Source: ZC4RG30 sp963777735 (GTDB taxonomy: Bacteria > Pseudomonadota > Gammaproteobacteria > Steroidobacterales > Steroidobacteraceae). Taken from it: a stretch of DNA of 64,000 nucleotides. Below are positions 52,404-60,630 of this stretch, in pieces (position 1 is the first letter of the stretch; the number at the start of each line of letters is the position of its first letter). The notes beneath the pieces are model-generated. The model had not been told where the DNA came from. It saw nothing but the letters and a program-made list of their open reading frames with translations, and did no database searches. The translations under genes were made by a program, and so were the position numbers. Where the stretch lies: positions 68,069 to 132,068 of the forward strand of contig CAVZRQ010000009.1 of NCBI GenBank assembly GCA_963777735.1, written 5' to 3'.

Positions 52404-54614
52404 TTAACGCCAGAGCATTCCTTTTGTGGCGTCCCCGGGGGCGTGGCCGTTCGCGTCCAGAATCAGCGCGACCAGGCTCTGATATTCGGCATCGTTCAAT
52501 GTGCCGGCGCGGCCCGGCGGCATGGTGCTGCGGGTGCAGTCGAGCAGCGCCTGCACGGATCGCCCTCCCCAGGCGCTGCGAAACCCGGCATCGGCCAGCG
52601 CCGGGCCACCGGGTGAACCGCGCAGATTCTCGCCATGACAGGTGGCGCATTGCTGCGCCATATAGAGAGTCCTGCCCTGCTGCACCTGCGCGGCGGTGAA
52701 GCGCAGGGCGTTCGAACCGGCCGCCGCGGGTTGCGCATCCGGCTTGCGACAGATGGCGGCAGGTGTGCTGGAGGCAACGAATGTTTGCGAGGTGGCCGTG
52801 GTCGCCGGCGCTGCGTCTGGCCGCGGCGTGGTGCGCACGGTCTGCCAGTTCTGCGGGAGCGCAAAGATATAGAGCGCACTGTGATTGCTGGGCTTGAGCT
52901 CCGGCGCCAGGATGAGATACGCGCCGGTGTTCACCGCCTGGCCTACGCTCACTGCAATGTATTGCCGCTCGCCCACCGCAAAGGTGATCGGAAAGCCGGT
53001 GACCTGCGAGCCGAGGTTGGTCTCCCACAGCACCTTGCCCGTGCGCTGATCAAAGGCGCGGAAGCGACCAGCGACATCACCGCCGAACAACAACCCGCCA
53101 CCCGTGGTGAGCAGCGACAGGATCCCGGCGCGCTGCTCGAACTTCCATTCCGTTTTGCCGGTGACTGCGGACACCGCGTGGATACTGCCGATGTTCGTGG
53201 TGCCCGGAGTGATCTGCGTGGCCATGCGAAGGCCGTAGGAGGAGGGTTCGGCGCGCGACGCGATACTCACCGTCACGCGCCCGCAGGTGTTCTGCAATGG
53301 AAAATACATGGTGCCTGTAAGGGGGCTATAGGCGCCGGCTGGCCAGTTCTTTCCGCCCTGTGCACTCGGGCAGATCAGCGCCTCATCTCCTTTTGCATGG
53401 AACTGCGCGGTGGGTGCGACAGTCACCGCGCCGGTCCTGCCATCGATCGACGACACCACGTTCTGCTCGATGGTGGGCCGAGCCCACAGGAACTTGCCGG
53501 TGCGGCGATCCAGCGTGTACACGATGCCGGTCTTGCCCGGAATGCCGGTGATGACCTTGTGCACTTCGCCCGGCTTGATGTCCGGGTTGATCCACGCCAC
53601 CGCGTTCTTGTCGGGCGTTACTTCGGTATCGATCAGGATGCGTTCGAAGGGATGATCGAGATCCCAGTGATCGACGAGGTGCTGGTAGTACCACACGATC
53701 TTGCCGGTGGCAGGGTCGAGCGCCAGCGTGCTGTTGTGATAGAGGTGCTGCTTGTCGTTGCCACCCAGCATGTACTTCGGCGCCGGCGAAGTGACCGACG
53801 TGCCGATGTACAGCAGCTTCAGCTCCGGGTCGTAACTCGGCGGCATCCACGCGCCCACATGCTTGCGCTCGGCGAAGGGCACATCACCCCAGGTTTCGTT
53901 GCCGAATTCACCGGGGCCGGGAATCGTGCGCCTGCGCCACAGTTCGCGGCCGGTTGCGGCGTCGTGCGCGGTGATGACGCAATTGTCCGGACCGGCGCCG
54001 ACCAGCGGCTCGCAGCCACGCCCGGCGAACACCTTGCCATCGGCGATGATGGGGCCCGAGGTCTGATGAACGCCGGTCTTGTAATCCAGCACCTGCGTCG
54101 TCCACACCTCCTTGCCCGTGCGCGCATCCAGCGCGAACAACGCGCCATCCGCGGTGGTGTCGATGATCAGGTTGCCGTGAATGGCAAGATTGCGGTTGAT
54201 GAAAGGCGCGTTGATGAACTTTGCGATGTCGGCCGGTTGCTTGCGGCGGTGTTCCCAGAGCAGATCGCCGGTGACCGCATCCATGGCCTGGATGACGTCA
54301 CCCGGATTCGGGAAATAGAGCACGCCGTCGTGCACCAGCGGCGTGCCTTCCTGCATGCCCGCTTCGAGGCCGCGCACCCACACCAGCTGCAGCTGCTGCA
54401 CGTTGCTGGCATCGATCTGCTGCAGCGGGCTGTAGCCCCAGGAATCCAGCGTGCGGCGCCACATGAGCCAATCCTGCGGGGGCGGGTTCGCCAGCATGGC
54501 GTCGGTCACGGGGGTGGGCTGCGGTGCAGCCGCGAGGGCGGGCACCGGAATCAGTGCCGCGGCAGCGTTCATCGCGAGCATGAACGCGAACGCGCGAGTA
54601 ATGCGCTTAGACAT
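52404..54614 (-). CDS. PQQ-dependent dehydrogenase with C-terminal cytochrome c domain
   Basis: A 736-residue exported quinoprotein. The signal peptide runs to about residue 28. Propeller landmarks: RTLDSWGYSPLQQIDASNV near residue 54, RNLAIHGNLIID where related enzymes have a vicinal cysteine pair (absent here), and HLVDHWDLDHPFERIL as the segment of the catalytic Asp. The heme motif CATCH lies about 90 residues from the end, in MAQQCATCHGENLRGS. GGGGGG precedes the ATG. This is the most divergent of the four PQQ enzymes of the window, and stands alone rather than in the cluster at 17-25 kb. Confidence 0.87.
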   Translation of the reverse strand: MSKRITRAFAFMLAMNAAAALIPVPALAAAPQPTPVTDAMLANPPPQDWLMWRRTLDSWGYSPLQQIDASNVQQLQLVWVRGLEAGMQEGTPLVHDGVLYFPNPGDVIQAMDAVTGDLLWEHRRKQPADIAKFINAPFINRNLAIHGNLIIDTTADGALFALDARTGKEVWTTQVLDYKTGVHQTSGPIIADGKVFAGRGCEPLVGAGPDNCVITAHDAATGRELWRRRTIPGPGEFGNETWGDVPFAERKHVGAWMPPSYDPELKLLYIGTSVTSPAPKYMLGGNDKQHLYHNSTLALDPATGKIVWYYQHLVDHWDLDHPFERILIDTEVTPDKNAVAWINPDIKPGEVHKVITGIPGKTGIVYTLDRRTGKFLWARPTIEQNVVSSIDGRTGAVTVAPTAQFHAKGDEALICPSAQGGKNWPAGAYSPLTGTMYFPLQNTCGRVTVSIASRAEPSSYGLRMATQITPGTTNIGSIHAVSAVTGKTEWKFEQRAGILSLLTTGGGLLFGGDVAGRFRAFDQRTGKVLWETNLGSQVTGFPITFAVGERQYIAVSVGQAVNTGAYLILAPELKPSNHSALYIFALPQNWQTVRTTPRPDAAPATTATSQTFVASSTPAAICRKPDAQPAAAGSNALRFTAAQVQQGRTLYMAQQCATCHGENLRGSPGGPALADAGFRSAWGGRSVQALLDCTRSTMPPGRAGTLNDAEYQSLVALILDANGHAPGDATKGMLWR

Positions 54615-54691
54615 GAGCCCCCCGTTTTTCTTGTAGCCGGCGGGCTGATCCTACCAGCCGGTGGGCGACATGTAGTTGGCGCGGCACGCGG

Positions 54692-55216
54692 CTACTGCTG
54701 TGGCGTATCGGGCCCTATCAGTTTGAGGATAGCCCCATAGACACGTGCGAACTCCCTGCGGGTTTCTGCATCAAGTGTAGACAACGATTTCTCAAGGCTA
54801 TCCAGCTTCCGAACAAGGGCGGCGTTGGAAGCAAGTGCCTGCCGGAGTCTGACAAAGGCCCGCACCACATGAACACTCATTTCTACAGCAACTGGGCTAT
54901 TGAGGATCGTTGCTGCCATGATTGCGCCGTGTTCAGTAAATGCCAGCAACGCATACTTGCGATGTACTCCCCTGCCCGTCTTTAAGGTCGCAAATTGCGA
55001 CCTTAAAGACGCAAGATCTTGATTGATAAGGGGAAAGATAAAGTCCGCCGGAAATCTTCCTATATTTCTGCGGACCTGCTCATTGAGACGCTTGGTCGTG
55101 ACGCCGTATAGCGCTGCCAGGTCAGAATCGAGCAGCACACGCTGACCCCGAATGACACGGATCTGTTGCGCAACTTTAGCATCGGAGGCGCGTTCCGGGT
55201 TCTCACCAGTAGTCAT
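54692..55216 (-). CDS. ORF6N domain protein (KilA-N-related DNA-binding family)
   Basis: A 174-residue protein with an ORF6N domain over residues 15-120: VIRGQRVLLDSDLAALYGV, RRNIGRFPADFIFPL, LRSQFATLK at residues 71-79 and LLAFTEHGAIMAATIL. The family is named after phage and plasmid proteins, with a suggested DNA-binding role. A short helical tail follows. Base composition is visibly less GC-rich than the neighbours, suggesting transfer. A perfect 35-bp palindrome lies within the coding sequence (54977-55011) at codons for RSQFATL. ATG at 55216 preceded by GAAGCTCTT. Confidence 0.88.
   Translation of the reverse strand: MTTGENPERASDAKVAQQIRVIRGQRVLLDSDLAALYGVTTKRLNEQVRRNIGRFPADFIFPLINQDLASLRSQFATLKTGRGVHRKYALLAFTEHGAIMAATILNSPVAVEMSVHVVRAFVRLRQALASNAALVRKLDSLEKSLSTLDAETRREFARVYGAILKLIGPDTPQQ
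54977..55011. repeat. Perfect palindrome, copy 1, inside the ORF6N gene
   Basis: Two 17-base arms (54977-54993 and 54995-55011) around a single central A; the core is AAGGTCGCAA-A-TTGCGACCTT. On the coding strand it reads through LRSQFATLK. The same core with changed flanks occurs at 61399-61429 and 62546-62578, both noncoding. Confidence 0.9.
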
Positions 55217-55254
55217 CGCAAGAGCTTCTCGCGATGAGAGTGCGCCTCGCGAGA

Positions 55255-56688
55255 TTAGTAACTGGTGTGTTCGCCCAATATTGCGGCCGCCTTCCGGAAC
55301 ATCACCACCCCGATCACCGCGGCCAGGATCGCAAAGCCCGCACCCACGCCAAACGCCAGTTGGTACCCCGCGTTCAGCGCCTCTGCAGTGCCCGCTCCCA
55401 GTACGGCGGCCTTTTGCGCCTTCGCGGCCGCGAGGCTGGCCAGCACCGCGAGCCCGAGCGCGCCACCCATCATGAATGAGGTGTTCACCATGCCCGAGGC
55501 CAGCCCCGAATCCGAAGCCGGCACATCGTTCATTGCGGCGAGCAGCAGCGGGTTGAACGCGATGCCTGCTCCGATGCCGAGCAGGGTCATCGCCGGCACC
55601 ACATCCACCCACACATTGCCCAGCGTCGGCGCACGCGCGAACAGCAGCAAGCCGCCGGCGGCGATCAGGAGGCCTGCCGTCAGCGGCCCGCGAATGCCGA
55701 ACCGCATCACGAGTTTTGCCGAGATGCCAAGCGAACAGATCGCCATGATCACGTTGGCCGGCAGGAACGCGAGGCCAACCTGCATCGGCCCCAGGCCCAG
55801 CACCAGCTGCATGTACAACGCCGAGATGAAGAACCAGGCGAACATGCCGGCGGCCCACAATACGGCCACCACATTCGCCGTGGATACACTGCGCAGCCGG
55901 AACAGCGACATCGGCATCAGCGGCGCGGCCACGCGAGACTCGATCACCAGAAACGCCAGGAGCAACGCAACCGCGGCGCCCAGCTTCCACAAGGTGGTGA
56001 GGGAGCTCCAGCCCACCTCATTGCCGTTGATCACCGCATACACCGCGAACATCAGCGAGGCCGTCACTGTAATCGCGCCGGCCACATCCAGCCGCGGCGC
56101 ATCCGCCATGCCGCGCCCAGCGGGCAACAGCGCGCGGCACATCGCGTACACGGCCACACCGATCGGCAGATTCACGAGGAAGATCCAGTGCCAGTTCAGG
56201 GAGCTGGTGAGCAGCCCGCCCAGCAGCACCCCGATGCTGCCGCCACCGGAACACACGAAACCGTAGATGCCCATCGCCTTCGCGCGTTCGCCGGGCTCGG
56301 TGAACACATTCATGATCAGCGACAGCGCCACGGCGGAAACCACCGCGCCACCCAGGCCCTGCACCGCGCGCGCGGCGATGAGCACGCCCTGCGTCGTGGC
56401 CAGGCCGCAGGCCGCCGAGGCCAGCGTGAATACGGCGAGGCCCAGCAGGAAGATGCGCCGATGGCCGAACAGATCGCCCAGCCTGCCACCCAGCAACAGG
56501 AAGCCGCCGAAGGTGAGCAGATAGGCGTTCACCACCCATACCAGCGATGTCTCGGTGAAGTGCAGATCCTCCCGGATGGAAGGCAATGCCACGTTCACGA
56601 TCGTCGTATCCAGCACGATCATCAACACGCCGAGGCAAAGGATGTAGAGCGCCAGCCAGCGCTGGCTGGCAGCAATGCCATGGGACAT
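55255..56688 (-). CDS. DHA2-family MFS drug exporter (EmrB/QacA type, 14 TM)
   Basis: A 477-residue inner-membrane protein. Motif A-like GGRLGDLFGHRRIFLLGL (residues 67-84), VLDTTIVNVALPSIRE near the start (the DHA2 D1 motif) and about 14 hydrophobic helices point to the EmrB/QacA branch. Such pumps export lipophilic drugs using protons, usually with an EmrA membrane-fusion partner; none is adjacent. GGAAG precedes the ATG. It follows the ORF6N gene on the same strand at only 38 bases. Confidence 0.9.
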   Translation of the reverse strand: MSHGIAASQRWLALYILCLGVLMIVLDTTIVNVALPSIREDLHFTETSLVWVVNAYLLTFGGFLLLGGRLGDLFGHRRIFLLGLAVFTLASAACGLATTQGVLIAARAVQGLGGAVVSAVALSLIMNVFTEPGERAKAMGIYGFVCSGGGSIGVLLGGLLTSSLNWHWIFLVNLPIGVAVYAMCRALLPAGRGMADAPRLDVAGAITVTASLMFAVYAVINGNEVGWSSLTTLWKLGAAVALLLAFLVIESRVAAPLMPMSLFRLRSVSTANVVAVLWAAGMFAWFFISALYMQLVLGLGPMQVGLAFLPANVIMAICSLGISAKLVMRFGIRGPLTAGLLIAAGGLLLFARAPTLGNVWVDVVPAMTLLGIGAGIAFNPLLLAAMNDVPASDSGLASGMVNTSFMMGGALGLAVLASLAAAKAQKAAVLGAGTAEALNAGYQLAFGVGAGFAILAAVIGVVMFRKAAAILGEHTSY

Positions 56689-56762
56689 GGGAACTTCCGA
56701 TCAGGTTGCGAGCGCGAATCCTACTTCAACGCAGGGTGCCAGGGGATATATGCTGCGCACCG

Positions 56763-57630
56763 ATGAATCACACGTGCAGAAATCAACGACATCTCCGATA
56801 CCGCGTTCTGGGTGGCGCACTACCGTGCCGTGGAGTCGGACCGGGCGGATGCGCTGTTCCGCGACCCGCTGGCCAGGCTCCTGACCGCCGAGCGCGGCGA
56901 GCGCATTGCCAGGTCGTTCGAATCCATCACCCATCGCACGGCATGGTCCATCGTGATGCGCACGCTGCTCATCGACGATTACATCGAGCGGGCCATTGCC
57001 GATGGCGTGGATGCCGTCGTCAACATCGGCGCTGGCCTCGATACCCGGCCCTACCGCATGGCGCTGCCCGCGGCACTGCAATGGGTGGAGGCGGATTTTC
57101 CGCACCTGATCGAGTTCAAGAGCGCCAGGCTGCAAAACAGCGCGCCCCGTTGCCAATTGCAGCGGGTCGGCCTGGATCTTTCCGACTCCGTGGCGCGGCG
57201 GCGGTTTCTCGCTGATGTGGCGCCAGGGGCCGGCAAGGTTCTGGTTCTGACGGAGGGCGTGGTTCCTTATCTTACGGAAGCCCAGGTTGCGGCCCTGGCG
57301 GAAGATCTGCTCGCACAGCCGCGGTTCGCTTGCTGGCTGGCGGAATATTTCTCGCCCAGCGCCTATCCTTTTCTTCAATGCATGGCGAAAACGCCCATGC
57401 TGGCGAACTCACCCTTCCAGTTCTTTCCCGAGAACTGGACCGGGTTCTTCCTGAGCCACGGCTGGGCGCAGGAGGAGCGTCACTACAGCATGGATCTGGC
57501 TCGTCGCGTTCGGCGCATGCCACCGTCGACGTGGTGGGCCAGGCTGCAACTGCCGTTCATGAGCCGCGAATCGAGAGAGCAGGCACGAACCCTGTCGGGT
57601 TTCATGCGGATGATTCCACGCGAGCGGTGA
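56763..57630 (+). CDS. LCM/PPM-family SAM-dependent methyltransferase (one apparent frameshift)
   Basis: A class I methyltransferase with the SAM-binding GAGLDTRPYRM near residue 93 and ISDTAFWVAHYRAVESDR at the N-terminus, typical of the LCM/PPM branch. The start is the difficult part: the ATG at 56763 opens MNHT, but a surplus base near 56775 breaks the frame before AEINDISDTAFW. Removing it gives 288 residues. The only other in-frame start is GTG at 56812, which would delete the conserved ISDTAFW. Function is unknown; relatives methylate carboxylates or polyketide intermediates. Confidence 0.82.
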
Positions 57631-57696
57631 CTCGCAACGCACGCGTAGATGGCCATTGCCTCGTCGATTTCAAAGGCCAGCCAGATCATGGGCTGG

Positions 57697-58278
57697 TTAC
57701 TTCACGACGCCGCAGGCGATGCGCGCACCGGAATCTCCCGAAGGCTGGGTCTTGTAGTCATCGCGCTGCGCATGCACCACCAGGGCCTTGCCCACGAGGT
57801 CGTTCGGCCCGCCGTCGCGCAACGTGGCACCCGTGATGGACGCTGCCAGTGTGGCGCGCCCCGAGCTATCGGCGTTGATGTTGGGAATGTCTCCCAGATG
57901 ATGATCGACCGAAGCGGGTGCGCCATGCGGTGCCCCGGTTGGATTGAAGTGACCCCCTGCGGTGTTGGCGTCCATGGCGGAGCAGTCGCCGGTCTCATGA
58001 ATGTGGATGCCATGTTCCATACCGGGAGATAGACCAGTGATCACGCCATCGAGCATGACTCCACCGCCACTGGCGGAGAGTTTCAGTTCGCCGCGGGCAT
58101 TACCGCCCGACTTGCTCTCGAGGCTCGCGCTGGCTGCGCCCGTTGGTGTGGCAGGAGGCGCAACGACCTCGGCCGCGGGCGGCGGCACGGTCGGTGCGGG
58201 TGAAGAAGGCACTTCCTTGCTGCTGCAGGCTGCCAGAAAGGCGATGGGTATGAACGCAGCAAGGAAGTGTGACTTCAT
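57697..58278 (-). CDS. sodC: Superoxide dismutase [Cu-Zn], lipoprotein
   Basis: A 193-residue periplasmic Cu-Zn superoxide dismutase. A lipobox LAAC gives an acylated Cys; a Pro/Ala-rich linker follows, then MEHGIHIHETGDCSAMD, HFNPTGAPHGAP, SVDHHLGDIPNI and VVHAQRDDYKTQPSGDSGARIACGV, which supply the Cu and Zn ligands and the disulfide cysteines. ATG at 58278 is chosen; the ATG-less upstream extension lacks a ribosome site. Confidence 0.95.
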   Translation of the reverse strand: MKSHFLAAFIPIAFLAACSSKEVPSSPAPTVPPPAAEVVAPPATPTGAASASLESKSGGNARGELKLSASGGGVMLDGVITGLSPGMEHGIHIHETGDCSAMDANTAGGHFNPTGAPHGAPASVDHHLGDIPNINADSSGRATLAASITGATLRDGGPNDLVGKALVVHAQRDDYKTQPSGDSGARIACGVVK

Positions 58279-58287
58279 GAGTGTCAC

Positions 58288-58521
58288 TCAGCCGGCGCGC
58301 CGATCGATGTCACGGTCGCGGGTTTCACGCGCGTCCCGTTCATCCAGGCTTTCTTCGACGTCTTCCTTGGCATCGCCGTAGGCTTTCTGCGCCTTGCCGG
58401 CCAGTTCACGCGCGGCACCCTTGACGGTCTGCGTTCCGTTGGACGTGGCCTTGCCGACGTTCTTCTGGATTTTGCCGGCGACTTCGTTCGCCGTGCCCTT
58501 GATCTGATCTTTGTTTGTCAT
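58288..58521 (-). CDS. CsbD family stress protein
   Basis: A 77-residue, highly charged, helical protein: MTNKDQIKGTANEVAGKIQKN (start) and repeats of the KGAARELAGKAQKAYGDAKED kind are characteristic of CsbD, a general-stress protein of unknown molecular function. GAGGTC lies upstream of the ATG. The gene ends 9 bases before sodC begins on the same strand, so the two may be cotranscribed under stress control. Confidence 0.93.
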   Translation of the reverse strand: MTNKDQIKGTANEVAGKIQKNVGKATSNGTQTVKGAARELAGKAQKAYGDAKEDVEESLDERDARETRDRDIDRRAG

Positions 58522-58639
58522 GGTGACCTCTTCGATTGAATTGAGGCTCCATTCAAAACTTCCTGGCGAAAGCGGACCACCGGCGCATTGCAGATGTGGT
58601 TGTCGTCCCTTTCCTACGTGGGGTGGGTTGGCCCTTCTG

Positions 58640-59050
58640 TCATGGCGGCGGCACCTTCGACGGCCCATCCCCCGCGAAAATCCTCCGCCCATCCGCCGTC
58701 ACGATCGTCGCCTGCCCCACATTCGGCGATCCCGGGTTTTTCGCCGCCTGCCCCGTCACCGTCACCACTTCGCCCACTTTCAGCGATTCCTTCCGCCATC
58801 CCTGACGGAAGAGCGTGTTCGGTGATCCCCCTTCCACGTGGTAGACGATCGTCGCGCCGCCCTCCTGCTTCACTTCGACATGCGTGTAGATATGGGGATT
58901 CAGCCACGCCACCAGTTGCACGGTGCCGGTGAATTTCACGGGTTTGCTCTGATCGAATTCCGCGGCGGTGGAATGGTGCGACTGCGCCGGCCCTGCACAG
59001 CACAGCGCAATCCCGATTGCCATGCCGAGGCGGCGTGTGAAATCACTCAT
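58640..59050 (-). CDS. DUF6152 family exported protein
   Basis: A 136-residue protein; signal peptide ends AQS, leaving a mature start of HHSTAAEFDQSKPVKF. DUF6152 core: FTGTVQLVAWLNPHIYTHV and FRQGWRKESLKVGE. Two ATGs lie at 59056 and 59050; the latter has GGGAG at good spacing. The coding region overlaps the end of its WEGDTLV-type partner, so the two are translationally coupled. Function unknown. Confidence 0.85.
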   Translation of the reverse strand: MSDFTRRLGMAIGIALCCAGPAQSHHSTAAEFDQSKPVKFTGTVQLVAWLNPHIYTHVEVKQEGGATIVYHVEGGSPNTLFRQGWRKESLKVGEVVTVTGQAAKNPGSPNVGQATIVTADGRRIFAGDGPSKVPPP

Positions 59051-59882
59051 CTTCATCTCCCACCGGCGGCTTCCACGGTTTGATGGTGCCGTTCATCAGG
59101 TTGTCGAGATTGTTCTCTTCGCAGGAGTATTCCAGCAGCATGTCCGTATCCGGCTTCAGGCGCCAGGTGCGCAGGTTCATCCAGTCGCGCGTGTAGGTTT
59201 TCGGATCATGCACCGTCACCGTGTGTTCGATCGTCGTCGCATCGATGCGGCGGAAGGTGTTGGTGAGCTTGAGCTGCTTGCTGTGCGGATGCCCGGCGGT
59301 GTCGAGCCGCGTGTAGCCGTTGAAGCCGGTGGTCTCGACAACGAGCGTGTCGCCATCCCAACGCCCGGTGGATACACCCGTCCAGGAAGCGGGCATGTCC
59401 TGTGGCCACTTCTGCCCGGCGGTGGGCACCCAGTGGAACCAGGTGTTCTGCTCGAACATCATCGCCAGTGCCTGCGGTGTCTGCAGCAGCTGCGTGCCAT
59501 GCGGCGAGTTGATGCTGCGTGACAGGCCGAAGGGCAGACAGCTGCCGGCGTAATCGCCGTCGTTCACGGGGTCGTAGGTTTTCCACTGCTGCAGACCCCA
59601 TTCCGTGTACGGCAGATCAACGGTGCGCGCGCCACCGCCCGCGGCGGATGCTTTGGAATCTGGCAGCGGCTGGCCAGAGAAGGTAAGGGGTTGGCGGCTA
59701 GCTGGATCGAGCACACGGCCCTTCGTGGCCATGTCGGGTGTGTAGGGATTGGCCCAGTGGCCGGAGAGATCAGGTTTGCCGTTCTGCAGACGAGGGATGG
59801 CGCCCGCTGGCGCTGCGGACCACGCCAGCATGGCGCTGCATTGCAACGCGATGGCCAGGAGCATGAGCTTGGCTTTCGGCAT
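59043..59882 (-). CDS. WEGDTLV-family exported protein, partner of DUF6152
   Basis: A 279-residue exported protein (signal peptide to about residue 28). Core motifs in order: RLQNGKPDLSGHWANPYTP, RWDGDTLVVETTGFN, GHPHSKQLKLTNTFRR, VHDPKTYT and EYSCEENNLDNL. It overlaps the downstream DUF6152 gene by 8 bases when that gene starts at 59050. As with the other members, the family has no assigned activity. Confidence 0.77.
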   Translation of the reverse strand: MPKAKLMLLAIALQCSAMLAWSAAPAGAIPRLQNGKPDLSGHWANPYTPDMATKGRVLDPASRQPLTFSGQPLPDSKASAAGGGARTVDLPYTEWGLQQWKTYDPVNDGDYAGSCLPFGLSRSINSPHGTQLLQTPQALAMMFEQNTWFHWVPTAGQKWPQDMPASWTGVSTGRWDGDTLVVETTGFNGYTRLDTAGHPHSKQLKLTNTFRRIDATTIEHTVTVHDPKTYTRDWMNLRTWRLKPDTDMLLEYSCEENNLDNLMNGTIKPWKPPVGDEDE

Positions 59883-59959
59883 CTGACCCCCGTGGCCGAC
59901 ATCTCTGCGTCGGTACCGGTCGAGTGTGCCTCATCGGGTCAGATTGCTCCACCACCGCC

Positions 59960-60142
59960 TCAATGATGTGTGTCAGGCATCCACCGCCTGGTCTCGGCGA
60001 AGTTCGGTCTGCTTTGCGCAGACACCCGATTCACGGGCTGCGCAAGCAGGTAACGATCGCCGAGCCAGGACAAAGCGGTTTGCAATGCGGTGCGGTAGTC
60101 ATGCACCGGAAGCGCCGGGTTCTGTGGCTTGCTGAGTTTCAT
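59960..60142 (-). CDS. Small conserved-looking protein of unknown function
   Basis: A 60-residue protein starting MKLSKPQNPALPVHDYRTAL and containing TALSWLGDRYLLAQPVN. The ATG at 60142 has GGAGG 7 bases upstream, a better ribosome site than most genes here, which supports translation. Hydrophobicity is low and there is no signal peptide. I do not recognise a family with certainty. Confidence 0.6.
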   Translation of the reverse strand: MKLSKPQNPALPVHDYRTALQTALSWLGDRYLLAQPVNRVSAQSRPNFAETRRWMPDTHH

Positions 60143-60234
60143 GACGTACCTCCAAGTGACCTTGGAGGGAATCATCGAGCAATCACGATGAACCGGGACT
60201 GAAGGGGTTTATGACAGCGTTTGCCGCCGTTTCG

Positions 60235-60630
60235 CTACCTCAGCTTCTCCGCCTCCCCCTCCACTTTCACGAAGGGACGCAGACTTTCCAGGGAGTTCGG
60301 CCCTATACCGGAAACCTGCTCGAGATCATCGACCGATGTATACGGGCGCCGCGCCACGATCAGCTTGGCCAGCGATTCGCCAATGCCAGGGATGCTTTCA
60401 AGCTCCGTGAGCGTTGCGGTGTTGATGTTCACTCGCAGAGAGCCTTCTGCGAGGCTCGTGTCCGGCAGCAGGCTGCGCGCATCGCGCAGGAACCAGACGG
60501 CCGCAGACCCCAGACCAAACAGCGCCGTTGCCGTGGCGATTGCCGGCAAGGGCTTGAGGCGTTTCCACCACGGCTTGCGCGGGAGCCAACCGGGTGTGCG
60601 CCTCATGTAGTCGCGATCATCGAGCGCCAT
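60235..60630 (-). CDS. ComEA-like helix-hairpin-helix protein with membrane anchor
   Basis: A 131-residue protein. One membrane helix lies at about residues 29-48 (PAIATATALFGLGSAAVWFL), followed by a pair of HhH motifs (VNINTATLTELESIPGIGESLAKLI, LEQVSGIGPNSLESLRPFV), as in ComEA, which binds incoming DNA in the periplasm. Similar small HhH proteins occur without competence genes, so natural uptake cannot be claimed. AGGAAG precedes the ATG. It overlaps the end of the PIN gene by 14 bases. Confidence 0.83.
   Translation of the reverse strand: MALDDRDYMRRTPGWLPRKPWWKRLKPLPAIATATALFGLGSAAVWFLRDARSLLPDTSLAEGSLRVNINTATLTELESIPGIGESLAKLIVARRPYTSVDDLEQVSGIGPNSLESLRPFVKVEGEAEKLR

Noticed and set aside
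52635..54740. 701-codon plus-strand open frame opposite the fourth PQQ dehydrogenase
   Set aside because: Antisense shadow; no motif, and the minus strand has signal peptide, catalytic residues and heme motif.
54692..55990. Long minus-strand frame reaching upstream of the ORF6N gene
   Set aside because: The upstream part lies within the exporter gene in another frame; the ORF6N gene proper starts at 55216.
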